Part shown: in pieces, positions 7,617 through 15,560 of the stretch
How positions within the stretch are numbered: position 1 is the stretch's first letter
How the letters are laid out: each line of letters begins with the position of its first letter
Notes under the pieces: model-generated
The model's database searches: none
What the model saw: the letters and a program-made list of their open reading frames with translations, nothing else
What the model was told of the DNA's origin: nothing
Assembly: GCA_965199935.1 (NCBI GenBank)
Contig: CBDATD010000001.1
Location: 124,001-188,000 of the forward strand
Origin: JAPPLG01 sp965199935
GTDB taxonomy: Bacteria > Bdellovibrionota > Bdellovibrionia > Bdellovibrionales > UBA1609
Length of the DNA: 64,000 bases
Reading direction: 5' to 3'
Translations under genes and position numbers: made by a program

Positions 7617-8259
7617 GGACTCCCCCTTTTCTGTAAACTTCACCGTGGTAAATCCAAACTTTTAAACCTATCACACCATACGTGGTTTGAGCCGCCGCTG
7701 TGGCATAGTCCACATTAGCCCTCAAAGTATGAAGAGGAATGCTTTTTTCATTGTACCATTCTGCTCTGGCAATCTCCGCCCCGTCCAGACGCCCGGCAAT
7801 TCTAATTTTAATGCCTCGAACCCCCTGCCGCACAGAAGCCGCCATTGCTTTTTTTAAAGCCCGCCTCCAAGACACCCTTTTCTCCAGCTGTAAAGCTACA
7901 TTTTCCGCAACTAGTTGAGCATTCAAATCCGGTTTTCTCACTTCATTGATATTCAGTATTACTTTGCCTCCAGGAACATGCTTCTGAATATCCGCTGTCA
8001 AGGCGTCAATACCCACACCTTTTTTTCCGATCACCACACCGGGCCGGGCCGTGGAAATAATGACCTTCACCTGAGCGGCGGTTCTTTCAATTTCGATTTG
8101 AGAAACACCCGCATGCCTCAATTTCTTTTTAATATAAAGACGAAGTTTGTGATCTTCTTTTAAATTTTCAACGTACCGGCTTCCCTTGGCGTACCATCTG
8201 GAATCCCATCCTCGAATCACACCCAATCTAAATCCTAAAGGACTGACCTTCTGCCCCAT
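7603..8259 (-). CDS. rpsC: Ribosomal protein S3
   Basis: Small-subunit protein S3, 218 residues, part of the mRNA entry helicase. The N-terminal MGQKVSPLGFRLGVIRGWDS, the KH-domain motif VIIGKKGVGIDAL (with ARPG just before) and C-terminal PLHTLRANVDYATAAAQTTY are present. It lies five bases after rplV. Confidence 0.97.
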   Translation of the reverse strand: MGQKVSPLGFRLGVIRGWDSRWYAKGSRYVENLKEDHKLRLYIKKKLRHAGVSQIEIERTAAQVKVIISTARPGVVIGKKGVGIDALTADIQKHVPGGKVILNINEVRKPDLNAQLVAENVALQLEKRVSWRRALKKAMAASVRQGVRGIKIRIAGRLDGAEIARAEWYNEKSIPLHTLRANVDYATAAAQTTYGVIGLKVWIYHGEVYRKGGVHAQP

Positions 8260-8264
8260 AACAA

Positions 8265-8597
8265 CTACCTCTCACCTAAAACAATTGAAATATGCGAAGT
8301 TCTTTTAATAATGGATGAAGCGCTTCCCCGCGCCCTCGGCATAAAAGATTTCCTATGAGGCCCTCTATTGACGCAAATGCTTTTGACATACAATTTATCC
8401 ACATCAATAGTTTTTTTCTGTTCTGCGTTGGCCGCGCCAGACTGAATGAGCTTGCAAATCAGTTTGGCCGCCTTTCTATTTTGCAAAGACAATATGTGAA
8501 TGGCTTGATGAACATTCCTGCCTCGAACCAAATTCACCACCGGCAGCGCCTTTAAGACGCCAACGCGTGCATATTTTAATTCTGCTTTGACTTCCAT
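8265..8597 (-). CDS. rplV: Ribosomal protein L22
   Basis: Large-subunit protein L22, 110 residues from ATG 8597, lining the exit tunnel. MEVKAELKYARVGVLKA at the start and the C-terminal beta-hairpin region with PRARGSASSIIKRTSHISIV match the family. The frame is open further upstream but that part overlaps rpsS; the chosen start gives the usual length. Confidence 0.96.
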   Translation of the reverse strand: MEVKAELKYARVGVLKALPVVNLVRGRNVHQAIHILSLQNRKAAKLICKLIQSGAANAEQKKTIDVDKLYVKSICVNRGPHRKSFMPRARGSASSIIKRTSHISIVLGER

Positions 8598-8607
8598 TGA
8601 TACACCT

Positions 8608-8901
8608 TTACTTTTTATCCCCGGTTTTTGTTTGAGTTTTTTTGCCACCGGCATGGGAATTAAAAACACGAGTCGCGGCAAATTCCCCCAGCTTATGTCC
8701 AATCATATTTTCTGATATGAAAACAGGAACAAATTTCCGGCCGTTGTGTACGGCAAATGTCAATCCCACAGCGGAGGGTGTGATCGTAGATCTCCTCGAC
8801 CACGTTTTAATCACTTTTTTATCCCCCTGCTTCTTCGCTTTTTCAATTTTTTCCATCAAGTGGTAATCCACAAAGGGACCTTTTTTAACCGAGCGGCCCA
8901 T
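8608..8901 (-). CDS. rpsS: Ribosomal protein S19
   Basis: Small-subunit protein S19, 97 residues, in the 30S head beside S13. MGRSVKKGPFVDYHLMEKI and TWSRRSTITPSAVGLTFAVH are diagnostic. ATG at 8901 is preferred over a TTG two codons earlier because it gives the family N-terminus. It starts two bases after the rplB stop. Confidence 0.96.
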   Translation of the reverse strand: MGRSVKKGPFVDYHLMEKIEKAKKQGDKKVIKTWSRRSTITPSAVGLTFAVHNGRKFVPVFISENMIGHKLGEFAATRVFNSHAGGKKTQTKTGDKK

Positions 8902-8903
8902 AA

Positions 8904-9725
8904 TCAACCTTTCTTCTTATGCCTAAATTTAACAATCATTGAACGAGTTCTTTTGTTCCTGCGTGTTTTTAAACCTTTACAGGATTTTCCCCAGGGAGTC
9001 ATGGGGTGATTTCCTTTGCCCACTCCTTCGCCGCCTCCCATAGGGTGGTCAATGGGATTCATAGCCATCCCTCTGACACTGGGGCGTTTTCCCTTCCATC
9101 TGGTTCTGCCTGCCTTGCCGCTTTTTATGTTGGACGCATCCGTGTTGCCGATTTGCCCAATTGTGGCTGTACACCGAGACAGCACTTGACGTACTTCTCC
9201 GGAAGGCAGTTTCACTTGACAGTACCGCCCTAACTTTGCCGCCACAACAGCCTGCCCGCCGGCGCCGCGCACCAACTGTCCTCCCTTGCCCGGTTTCAAC
9301 TCCACATTATGAATCGAAATACCCAGGGGAATTTCAGAAAGAGGCAGGCAATGCCCCGGACGAATATCCGCTTTCCCTCCACTCATAACCGTTTGCCCCA
9401 CCTTCAATTCTAAAGGAGCCAAAATATAAGATTTCTCTCCGTCCAAATATTTCAACAAAGCAATTCTAGCACTGCGGTTAGGATCGTATTCTATAGAGGC
9501 AACAACAGCCGGCACCTGTTTAATTCTCTTAAAGTCAATTTTTCTATAACAGCGTTTGTGGCCGCCTCCATGGTGGCGGACCGTAATGCGTCCATAGTTG
9601 TTGCGAGCGGACTTTTTACTGAGTCCGGTCAAGAGAGATTTTTCAGGTTTTTTTGCTGTGATTTCCGAAAAATCAAAACCTGTTTTACCCCTCAATGATG
9701 AATTTCTTGGTTTGTATTGACGCAT
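8904..9725 (-). CDS. rplB: Ribosomal protein L2
   Basis: Large-subunit protein L2, 273 residues from ATG 9725, needed for subunit association and peptidyl transfer. The C-terminal region includes the highly conserved GMAMNPIDHPMGGGEGVGKG, which contains the catalytically important His. ATG 9725 follows the rplW stop by one base with GAGGGCGG as the binding site; a TTG five codons upstream would overlap rplW. Confidence 0.97.
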   Translation of the reverse strand: MRQYKPRNSSLRGKTGFDFSEITAKKPEKSLLTGLSKKSARNNYGRITVRHHGGGHKRCYRKIDFKRIKQVPAVVASIEYDPNRSARIALLKYLDGEKSYILAPLELKVGQTVMSGGKADIRPGHCLPLSEIPLGISIHNVELKPGKGGQLVRGAGGQAVVAAKLGRYCQVKLPSGEVRQVLSRCTATIGQIGNTDASNIKSGKAGRTRWKGKRPSVRGMAMNPIDHPMGGGEGVGKGNHPMTPWGKSCKGLKTRRNKRTRSMIVKFRHKKKG

Positions 9726-9726
9726 C

Positions 9727-9999
9727 TTAACCGCCCTCAAAGATTTTTATTTTTTCGCCGGCTTTTAGGCGGACCACAGCTTTTTTCCAGTAAGGCACTC
9801 GTCCAACACCTCTAGAAGTGCGTTTGGACCTCCCCCTTGCAATTGACGTGCGGACTTTTAAAACCTTAACTCCAAAATATTTTTCTATGCAGGAGCGAAT
9901 TTCATTTTTGCCGGCCTTGCGGTCCACTTCAAAAACATAAGTCTGATACTGGGCCAGCTCATTGTTTTTTTCTGTCACTAAAGGGCGTTTTATTATCAT
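9727..9999 (-). CDS. rplW: Ribosomal protein L23
   Basis: Large-subunit protein L23, 90 residues, the docking point for trigger factor and SRP at the exit tunnel. IIKRPLVTEKNNELAQYQTY and FEVDRKAGKNEIRSCIEKYF fit the family. Its ATG overlaps the rplD stop as ATGA. Confidence 0.96.
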   Translation of the reverse strand: MIIKRPLVTEKNNELAQYQTYVFEVDRKAGKNEIRSCIEKYFGVKVLKVRTSIARGRSKRTSRGVGRVPYWKKAVVRLKAGEKIKIFEGG

Positions 10000-10868
10000 T
10001 GTTTTTTTCCTCTGTTATCCTCTTTTTCTGAACCCTCTCCAAGCTTTTGATTTAGAGGCTTTGGATGGCTTTTTTGACTCGGTAATTTTGGCTGGCTCTT
10101 CACCGCTTTGCTCTCCTTTTTTTGCCCATCAGCTTCGGCTGACGCCCTCACTGCTTCGCTCTTGTTTCTTTTGCCGCTCTTGTACTCTTGCCCGGCAGTT
10201 TCTCTTGACTGCTGTATCTCCCTGCTTCTGCGAAGGCGGGAATCCAAACCGTAAACCGCATGAATTTTCTTCACAGCGCTTTGAGTGCAAATCACGTATT
10301 CATATTTTAAAAGGTCATACACATTCAAACCTTGAACTTCAAGCAGTTGGTAGCGGGGAAGGTTTTTGCAGGCGCGTGAAAAAAGCAGATTCTTCTCATG
10401 ATCCACCAGCAGCGCCTGAGAAGAAAATTTTTTCAATTTTTGATTCAGCTCCTTTGTTTTTCCTTCCTTTGAAGCCATATCCTTCACAACAACAAAAGAG
10501 GACTTGGAAAGCAGGTGGGATAAAGAACTCCTAATGCCAAGTTTTTTCACTTTCGATGTCATTTTTTTAAAATATTTTCGGGGCTTAGGGCCGTGGATCA
10601 CACCGCCGGCTCTAAGTAAAGGAGAGCGTGAAGATCCTTGGCGCGCGCGTCCAGTCCCTTTTTGCCTAAAAGGCTTGGCTCCGCCTCCTCTCACTTCAGC
10701 TCGAGTTTTTGCATGATGACTGCCTTGTCTTTTAGCCGCCTGCCCTGCTCGAACCAATTCACTCATAATATCCAAGCGTACATCCTCTTTGAACACATCA
10801 GAGTTGAGCTGTATTTCACCGCATTTTTTTTTCTCCCAATCAAGAACATCTACAGTCATTGTCTTCAT
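9996..10868 (-). CDS. rplD: Ribosomal protein L4 with C-terminal extension
   Basis: Large-subunit protein L4, 290 residues. The first 205-210 residues are a normal L4, with GGGAKPFRQKGTGRARQGSS forming the tunnel-loop region and LNVYDLLKYEYVICTQSAV the C-terminal fold. The remaining 80 or so residues are a low-complexity tail rich in Lys, Ser, Glu, Gln and Pro that ordinary L4 (about 200 residues) lacks. The gene start overlaps the rplC stop as ATGA and the stop overlaps rplW in the same way. There is no frame break, so the tail is read in frame. Confidence 0.95.
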   Translation of the reverse strand: MKTMTVDVLDWEKKKCGEIQLNSDVFKEDVRLDIMSELVRAGQAAKRQGSHHAKTRAEVRGGGAKPFRQKGTGRARQGSSRSPLLRAGGVIHGPKPRKYFKKMTSKVKKLGIRSSLSHLLSKSSFVVVKDMASKEGKTKELNQKLKKFSSQALLVDHEKNLLFSRACKNLPRYQLLEVQGLNVYDLLKYEYVICTQSAVKKIHAVYGLDSRLRRSREIQQSRETAGQEYKSGKRNKSEAVRASAEADGQKKESKAVKSQPKLPSQKSHPKPLNQKLGEGSEKEDNRGKKQ

Positions 10869-11680
10869 CGACGGACCTCTTGTTTTCTTATTTCAACCAA
10901 TGATTTTTTGGCGCCGGGAACAGGGCCTTGAATCAGGACAGCTCCTTGAGAGGGCCAAACATCCACAACACGCGATTTTTGAGTGATTCGGTCGCAGCCA
11001 AAGCGGCCTGGCATTTTTTTACCGGGAAACACACGCCCCTGAGTAGCAGTATTGGCAATAGATCCTGTTGTTCTGTGTTTTTCAGCTCCATGGGCTGCGG
11101 GCCCTCCGCCAAAACCCCATCTCTTAATCACACCTGAAAAGCCATGCCCTTTGGAAATACCGCTGACAAAGACTGTATCCCCTTTTTGCAGACTCTCTAT
11201 AGAAACCTCTTGGCCTTCCTTCACACCTTCCGGCAGGGGCCCTCTGGACTCCCTAACATAGACGGCCTTATTTTTAAAAGACGCTCGTTTCAAATGATTT
11301 TGCATAGACTTATTAGGTTTTTTTGAAGATTCAAGAGCTGCTTGAACCGCTGTATAGCCGTCTTTTTCTTTTGTTTTAACCTGTGTTACCCGGGCCTTCT
11401 TATACTGCACCACTGTGACAGGCACCATTTGGTTTTTCTCATAAACACTCGTCATGCCTATTTTGAAACCAAAAAGAGAATTTAATTTGACTGTATTGTG
11501 TTTTGTTTTTTGCTCTTCTGAAACATTGGATTTTTTGTTTTCAGCAACAGCTACTGCAGGCTCTGCTTTTTTCTCAGATTTTTTTGCCTTTTCTTCCGGC
11601 TTCAAAGAAACAGAAGCCGAAGTTTTAGGGGCTTTAGAATCAGAAGAAGATTTTGAAGAAGAATTTTTGGAATTACTCAT
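10865..11680 (-). CDS. rplC: Ribosomal protein L3 with N-terminal extension
   Basis: Large-subunit protein L3, 271 residues from ATG 11680. About 72 N-terminal residues are rich in Ser, Lys, Glu and Ala and precede the usual start, which is recognisable as LFGFKIGMTSVYEKNQMVPV. The rest is normal, including KGHGFSGVIKRWGFGGGPAA, close to the peptidyl transferase centre, and GRVFPGKKMPGRFG. ATG 11680 overlaps the rpsJ stop by eight bases. An internal start near the L3 core cannot be excluded, but the extension stays open and begins exactly at the operon junction. Confidence 0.93.
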   Translation of the reverse strand: MSNSKNSSSKSSSDSKAPKTSASVSLKPEEKAKKSEKKAEPAVAVAENKKSNVSEEQKTKHNTVKLNSLFGFKIGMTSVYEKNQMVPVTVVQYKKARVTQVKTKEKDGYTAVQAALESSKKPNKSMQNHLKRASFKNKAVYVRESRGPLPEGVKEGQEVSIESLQKGDTVFVSGISKGHGFSGVIKRWGFGGGPAAHGAEKHRTTGSIANTATQGRVFPGKKMPGRFGCDRITQKSRVVDVWPSQGAVLIQGPVPGAKKSLVEIRKQEVRR

Positions 11681-12005
11681 TGGCCGACCCCGTGACAATG
11701 ATCACATCCACTCCTGCCGGCAGATCCAGTTTCATCAACTGAGACACGGTCTGCGGTGTGGGATCAGATATATCTAAAAGCCTTTTAAAGCGTCTGATTT
11801 CAAATTGTTCGCGGGATTTTTTATTCACGTGGGGGGATCTTAAAACTGTGTACCGGCTGATTGCTACTGGAAGGGGAGTCGGCCCTCTCACCACAGCCCC
11901 TGTTTTTTTGGCTGTATCGAGAATATTGCGGGCAGACACATCCAACAGTTTATGATCAAAGCCCGTTAAGCGGATTCTGATTTGCTGGCCTCTCATATTT
12001 TCCAT
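11673..12005 (-). CDS. rpsJ: Ribosomal protein S10 (NusE)
   Basis: Small-subunit protein S10, 110 residues, also a transcription antitermination factor through NusB. IRIRLTGFDHKLLDVSARNI, GPTPLPVAISRYTVLRSPHV and the C-terminal LDLPAGVDVII are typical. ATG 12005 has AGAAGG eight bases upstream; a second ATG three codons later is possible. It is the first gene of the operon; tuf, fusA, rpsG and rpsL, often upstream, are not here. Confidence 0.96.
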   Translation of the reverse strand: MENMRGQQIRIRLTGFDHKLLDVSARNILDTAKKTGAVVRGPTPLPVAISRYTVLRSPHVNKKSREQFEIRRFKRLLDISDPTPQTVSQLMKLDLPAGVDVIIVTGSANE

Positions 12006-12129
12006 TCTAAAAACCTTCTTAAGCCCACTTTACGCACAGGATTCAACAACTTACCCTAAACCTCTGAAATTCCAAGAAAAAACATGAAATTAAACAGCAA
12101 AAAACCCTCAACCTATTGGATTCCAGTTT

Positions 12130-12150
12130 CCTCTCTTCCAAGCCGAGAGG
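12130..12150 (-). promoter_or_regulatory. Hairpin in the S10 operon leader
   Basis: On the minus strand CCTCTC and GAGAGG flank a nine-base loop, about 125 bases upstream of rpsJ and downstream of the proposed promoter. A T-rich run follows some 20 bases later. It may be a leader element regulating the ribosomal operon, as known for S10 leaders in other bacteria, but I cannot match a described structure. Confidence 0.35.
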
Positions 12151-12184
12151 ACTTAAAGTCTCGCAGGTTAGGGCAGGGCCGTTG

Positions 12185-12214
12185 AATATGTTCTAAGGGG
12201 GCGGATGATGTCAA
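12185..12214 (-). promoter_or_regulatory. Likely promoter of the S10-spc-alpha operon
   Basis: On the minus strand a perfect TTGACA (12209-12214) is followed after 18 bases by CATATT (12185-12190). It starts right after the epmA stop codon and would give a leader of about 170 nucleotides before rpsJ. Confidence 0.5.
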
Positions 12215-13165
12215 CTAAAAGGGATGAATATTCGAAATATTTTTCCCGCCTGTGACAGCCATAAAGAGCCTTTCCAGCCCTAGAGCAATGCCGGAGCTTT
12301 GAGGCATAGTTTTCATCTCCTGAATCAGCTCTTTATCCTCTGGAACTTCTTCTGCATTGTTTTGTTTTCTCACTTGCAAATCCTGTTCAAACACTTTTTT
12401 CTGCTCTTCAGGATCGTGAATTTCATAAAAGGCGTTAGCCAATTCCAAATTCCTCCAGTAAAACTCAAACCTTTCCGCCCATCCTTGATGGTTCAACCGA
12501 GAATAAGCTCTGAGGGATGGTGGATAATTTTTGACAATAGTTGGAGTCTCTGAAGTGAAGTGAGGTTCAATTCTGTTTAAAAACAGTAGATGGAAAAAGT
12601 CTTCAAAAGCGCCGGAAGCTGTAAATGGAATTTGAAATTTCTTCAGGGCCGGAATAAGATCCTGAGCTTTAGACTTCGGCGTTAAATCCATTTCACAACA
12701 GCTTTTAAAGAGTTTTGAAACTGAAAAAACTTTAAAAGGTTTCAGAGAAAATGAAAAAATATTTTTTTCTTTTAAATGCTTGAGTAATTTCTCTAAGTCG
12801 TCTATCAATCGACCGAGTCCAGCCCCCGCCCTGTACCATTCCAGCATATAAAACTCGCTTAAGTGTTGAGGGCCGCTCTCGTTGTTTCTGAAGCATTTGT
12901 GAATTTCAAAAATATTTTCAGCCCCCCGGCAAAGCAGTTTTTTCAAATGCATTTCAGGCGATGGGGAAAGCCGCATTTTTTGCTGTGATCCATTGTTGTT
13001 TTTTATGGCTGCAAAAAACTCTAAATGAGGTTCTGTTCCGGGGCTTTTCACAAGCACAGGAGTTTCCACAGGGCAAAAGTTTTTTGAGAGAAAAAAATCC
13101 TGTACAGCTCTCACAAATTCAAACCATTTCAGAGATTTTTTTGGCTCCCACTTTACAAAACCCAT
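12215..13165 (-). CDS. epmA: EF-P lysyl transferase (GenX/PoxA family)
   Basis: A shortened class II lysyl-tRNA-synthetase-like enzyme of 316 residues without the tRNA anticodon-binding domain. EpmA attaches beta-lysine to a Lys of elongation factor P, which relieves stalling at proline stretches. Visible class II motifs are VETPVLVKSPGTEPHLEFF (motif 1 region), FEIHKCFRNNESGPQHLSEF (motif 2, with the Arg and His) and GIALGLERLFMAVTGG (motif 3). ATG 13165 is chosen because MGFVKWEPKKSLKWFEFV aligns with the family start; a longer frame overlaps the upstream reductase gene. The genes earP, efp and epmB are not in the window. Confidence 0.85.
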   Translation of the reverse strand: MGFVKWEPKKSLKWFEFVRAVQDFFLSKNFCPVETPVLVKSPGTEPHLEFFAAIKNNNGSQQKMRLSPSPEMHLKKLLCRGAENIFEIHKCFRNNESGPQHLSEFYMLEWYRAGAGLGRLIDDLEKLLKHLKEKNIFSFSLKPFKVFSVSKLFKSCCEMDLTPKSKAQDLIPALKKFQIPFTASGAFEDFFHLLFLNRIEPHFTSETPTIVKNYPPSLRAYSRLNHQGWAERFEFYWRNLELANAFYEIHDPEEQKKVFEQDLQVRKQNNAEEVPEDKELIQEMKTMPQSSGIALGLERLFMAVTGGKNISNIHPF

Positions 13166-13185
13166 ATCCACCACACCAATGATTT

Positions 13186-14544
13186 TTAACCCCTGCGGGG
13201 GGTTCTGAGGGTGCAAAGCTCTTCCGCACTGGAAGGGTGAAGCCCGATTGTGCAGTCAAAATCACTTTTTTTAGTTCCAGCATTCATCGACACGGCCACA
13301 GCCTGAATCATTTCAGGAGCGTCATCCCCCACAATATGACAGCCTAAAATATGATCTGTTTTTTTATCCACAATCATCTTCATATACATTCTTTCCGATT
13401 TTTTAGAAGAGCTGATTGTATATTTCAAAGGCCGAAAAGAAGATTCAAAAACCTGAATGCTAAAGCCTTTCTTTAGGGCCGCTTTTTCTGTCCAACCCAC
13501 TTGGGAAATATTTGGATTGGAAAACACAGCACTGGGTACATTCTGATAATTTATTTTGTTTTTTTGCCGGCCAAATAAATTTTGAACTAAAATTTCTGAC
13601 TCCGCTAAAGCCACAGGAGTTAATTGAAAAGGAGTGCCGGCGCAGTCCCCCGTTGCATAAACACCAGTGCAGGAGGTTTCAAACTGATCAGAGACTTTAA
13701 TTTCTCCACCGGCATTTGTTTGAATGCCGGTTTTTTCCAAATTTAGAGATTTTGTTAAGGCCCTTCTGCCTGTGGCAAAAAGCGCCTGTTCTGCAGAAAA
13801 AACCCTGCCATTTTTGTCCCTTAAGGAAACACCCTCTTTATTTTTATCGACAGAAACGGGTTCAAAACTATTGACAATGTTCAGCCCTTTCACCCGCGCC
13901 TGCTCTTGAAAAAAAGAACGCACATCTTCATCAAAGGCGGTCAACACTTTGTCTTTTCTGCAAAGAAGCGTAGTGGAAACCCCCATAGATTGAAAAATAC
14001 CTGCAAACTCCAAAGCAATATAACCGGCGCCAACCACCAACAAAGAGGCCGGTTGTTTTTCTAATTGAAACATATCATCCGAAACAAGCGCATACTCAAT
14101 CCCAGACAAAGCGGGCTTGCGGGGAGCGCCGCCCACAGCAATAAGAATATGAGGAGCTGTGTAAAGTTGGTTTCCGGCCCGAATCACATTTTCTTTTTCA
14201 AAAACAGCCTCTGCGTTTATTGTTTGAACTCCGGAATCGTCCAACAATTTTTGGTAAATAGCGGAAAGTCTTTGGACTTCCTTATTTCTTCTTTCTTTTT
14301 GCATGGACCAATTTAGTTGAGGAGTTTCAACAGACCAGCCGTACTCCTCAGCTAATTCAATTTGCTCCGGCAAGCGGGCTCCATACCACATCAGTTTTTT
14401 TGGAATACAGCCTTTAAGAACGCAAGTGCCGCCCATATCTCCTTTTTCAAAAAGAGCGGTGTTAACGCCTAAGCCGGCCGCACGCCTCGCCGCCCGGACC
14501 CCTCCTGAGCCTCCCCCAATAACAAGAAAATCAAAGCGATTCAT
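13186..14544 (-). CDS. gor: Glutathione-disulfide reductase-like flavoprotein
   Basis: A class I pyridine nucleotide-disulfide oxidoreductase of 452 residues that should reduce glutathione disulfide with NADPH. The FAD-binding GGGSGG is at residues 10-15, the redox-active pair C41/C46 is in GGTCVLKGCIPKK, NAD(P) binding is by VGAGYIALEFAG, the second FAD motif is YATGDCAGTPFQLTPVA, and the C-terminal catalytic HPSSAEE supplies the His-Glu pair. GCIPKK favours glutathione reductase over dihydrolipoamide or mercury reductase. It lies 20 bases before epmA and may be transcribed with it. A palindrome lies 44 bases upstream of the start. Confidence 0.85.
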   Translation of the reverse strand: MNRFDFLVIGGGSGGVRAARRAAGLGVNTALFEKGDMGGTCVLKGCIPKKLMWYGARLPEQIELAEEYGWSVETPQLNWSMQKERRNKEVQRLSAIYQKLLDDSGVQTINAEAVFEKENVIRAGNQLYTAPHILIAVGGAPRKPALSGIEYALVSDDMFQLEKQPASLLVVGAGYIALEFAGIFQSMGVSTTLLCRKDKVLTAFDEDVRSFFQEQARVKGLNIVNSFEPVSVDKNKEGVSLRDKNGRVFSAEQALFATGRRALTKSLNLEKTGIQTNAGGEIKVSDQFETSCTGVYATGDCAGTPFQLTPVALAESEILVQNLFGRQKNKINYQNVPSAVFSNPNISQVGWTEKAALKKGFSIQVFESSFRPLKYTISSSKKSERMYMKMIVDKKTDHILGCHIVGDDAPEMIQAVAVSMNAGTKKSDFDCTIGLHPSSAEELCTLRTPRRG

Positions 14545-14587
14545 TGAAACATATCATTGCTTATCCTGCAAAAAATGACTAGGAATT

Positions 14588-14606
14588 TTTTGCTGTTACA
14601 GCAAAA
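14588..14606. promoter_or_regulatory. 19-bp palindrome upstream of the reductase gene
   Basis: TTTTGCTGT and ACAGCAAAA are perfect inverted repeats around one central base. The element sits about 45-60 bases before the reductase start. It is a plausible operator for a dimeric regulator. No T-tract follows on the strand that would terminate the neighbouring gene. Confidence 0.4.
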
Positions 14607-14741
14607 TTCTTCAGCATACGCTATACCTGTGTGAATAATGGGGAAACTATGTTTTATTTTAGCGAACGATTCAATGAACATTCAGCAGAAAGCAAAGTGC
14701 AAAAATGTTGATTTTGTCAAAAACTTTTGAGCAAGACTCTG

Positions 14742-15389
14742 CTAACGGTAACGGCCTCTGTCCCTACGGCTGGAGTACCGGCCTGATCCATATCTGTCGT
14801 TGTGACAGCTGATGTAAGACTCTGACTCAAAAATCTCTGCATAGGCTCTCCACTCCTGCCCTACCAGGGAGCTGTCCGCCCTGCTGTCTGCTCTCGCATG
14901 AAAATGACCCGCTTGATCCAACAGCCAATCCTGATGCCTGAGATGCAGATCCTCAATGCGGTCAATAGCCGTTTGAGTGCGTTCATACCTTTGATCATAA
15001 TTTCTGTATTTTTGAGCCTGCGTATAAACGTCTTCTTTGGCCTGACAGATCTTCTTTGTGATTTCCTGCAGCCTCTGTTCCAAACACTCTCTGGCTTGAC
15101 CAAATTTGTTTATGCCGCCCAAACCAAAAGCTCCAAGCATTACATCCAACTCATTTCTTGGAATATTGGGTACATCCGACTGGCAGTTTTTCAAATAATT
15201 ATCAATATTTTTAAGAACATCACCGACCCCTTTGACACTGTCTGAAATTTCCTCTTCACTGTCTTCTGCTCGGACGTCTCCCTCTCGATCGTAAGAATCT
15301 CTTCTCCTACGCTCCTCCCTGCCGGATCCCACACCCCCGCAGGCTATCAATTCCAAAGAAATAAGAATTAAAACAATCAACAACCGCAT
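14742..15389 (-). CDS. Putative lipoprotein of unknown function
   Basis: A 215-residue protein I do not recognise. It begins with a lipoprotein signal (MRLLIVLILISLELIACGG) whose lipobox Cys is residue 17, so it should be acylated and periplasmic or outer-membrane bound. After an acidic/arginine-rich linker comes a mainly helical region with four Cys, and the C-terminus is rich in Arg, Ser, Tyr and Gly. It lies alone between the reductase gene and divergent purA. Confidence 0.75.
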   Translation of the reverse strand: MRLLIVLILISLELIACGGVGSGREERRRRDSYDREGDVRAEDSEEEISDSVKGVGDVLKNIDNYLKNCQSDVPNIPRNELDVMLGAFGLGGINKFGQARECLEQRLQEITKKICQAKEDVYTQAQKYRNYDQRYERTQTAIDRIEDLHLRHQDWLLDQAGHFHARADSRADSSLVGQEWRAYAEIFESESYISCHNDRYGSGRYSSRRDRGRYR

Positions 15390-15560
15390 AAAATAAACAC
15401 CCTTTTACTCTTTGTTTTTATCGACAAATTACACAAAAGACTGAAACCTATAATTTGATTACAGACATTGGTCTAAGTTTTATAAACAAGGCCTTTAAGC
15501 TCATGGGTTTACAGACTTACAGCTTGCCCACTGGAATCAAAGTATGCTTAATCACTCTTT

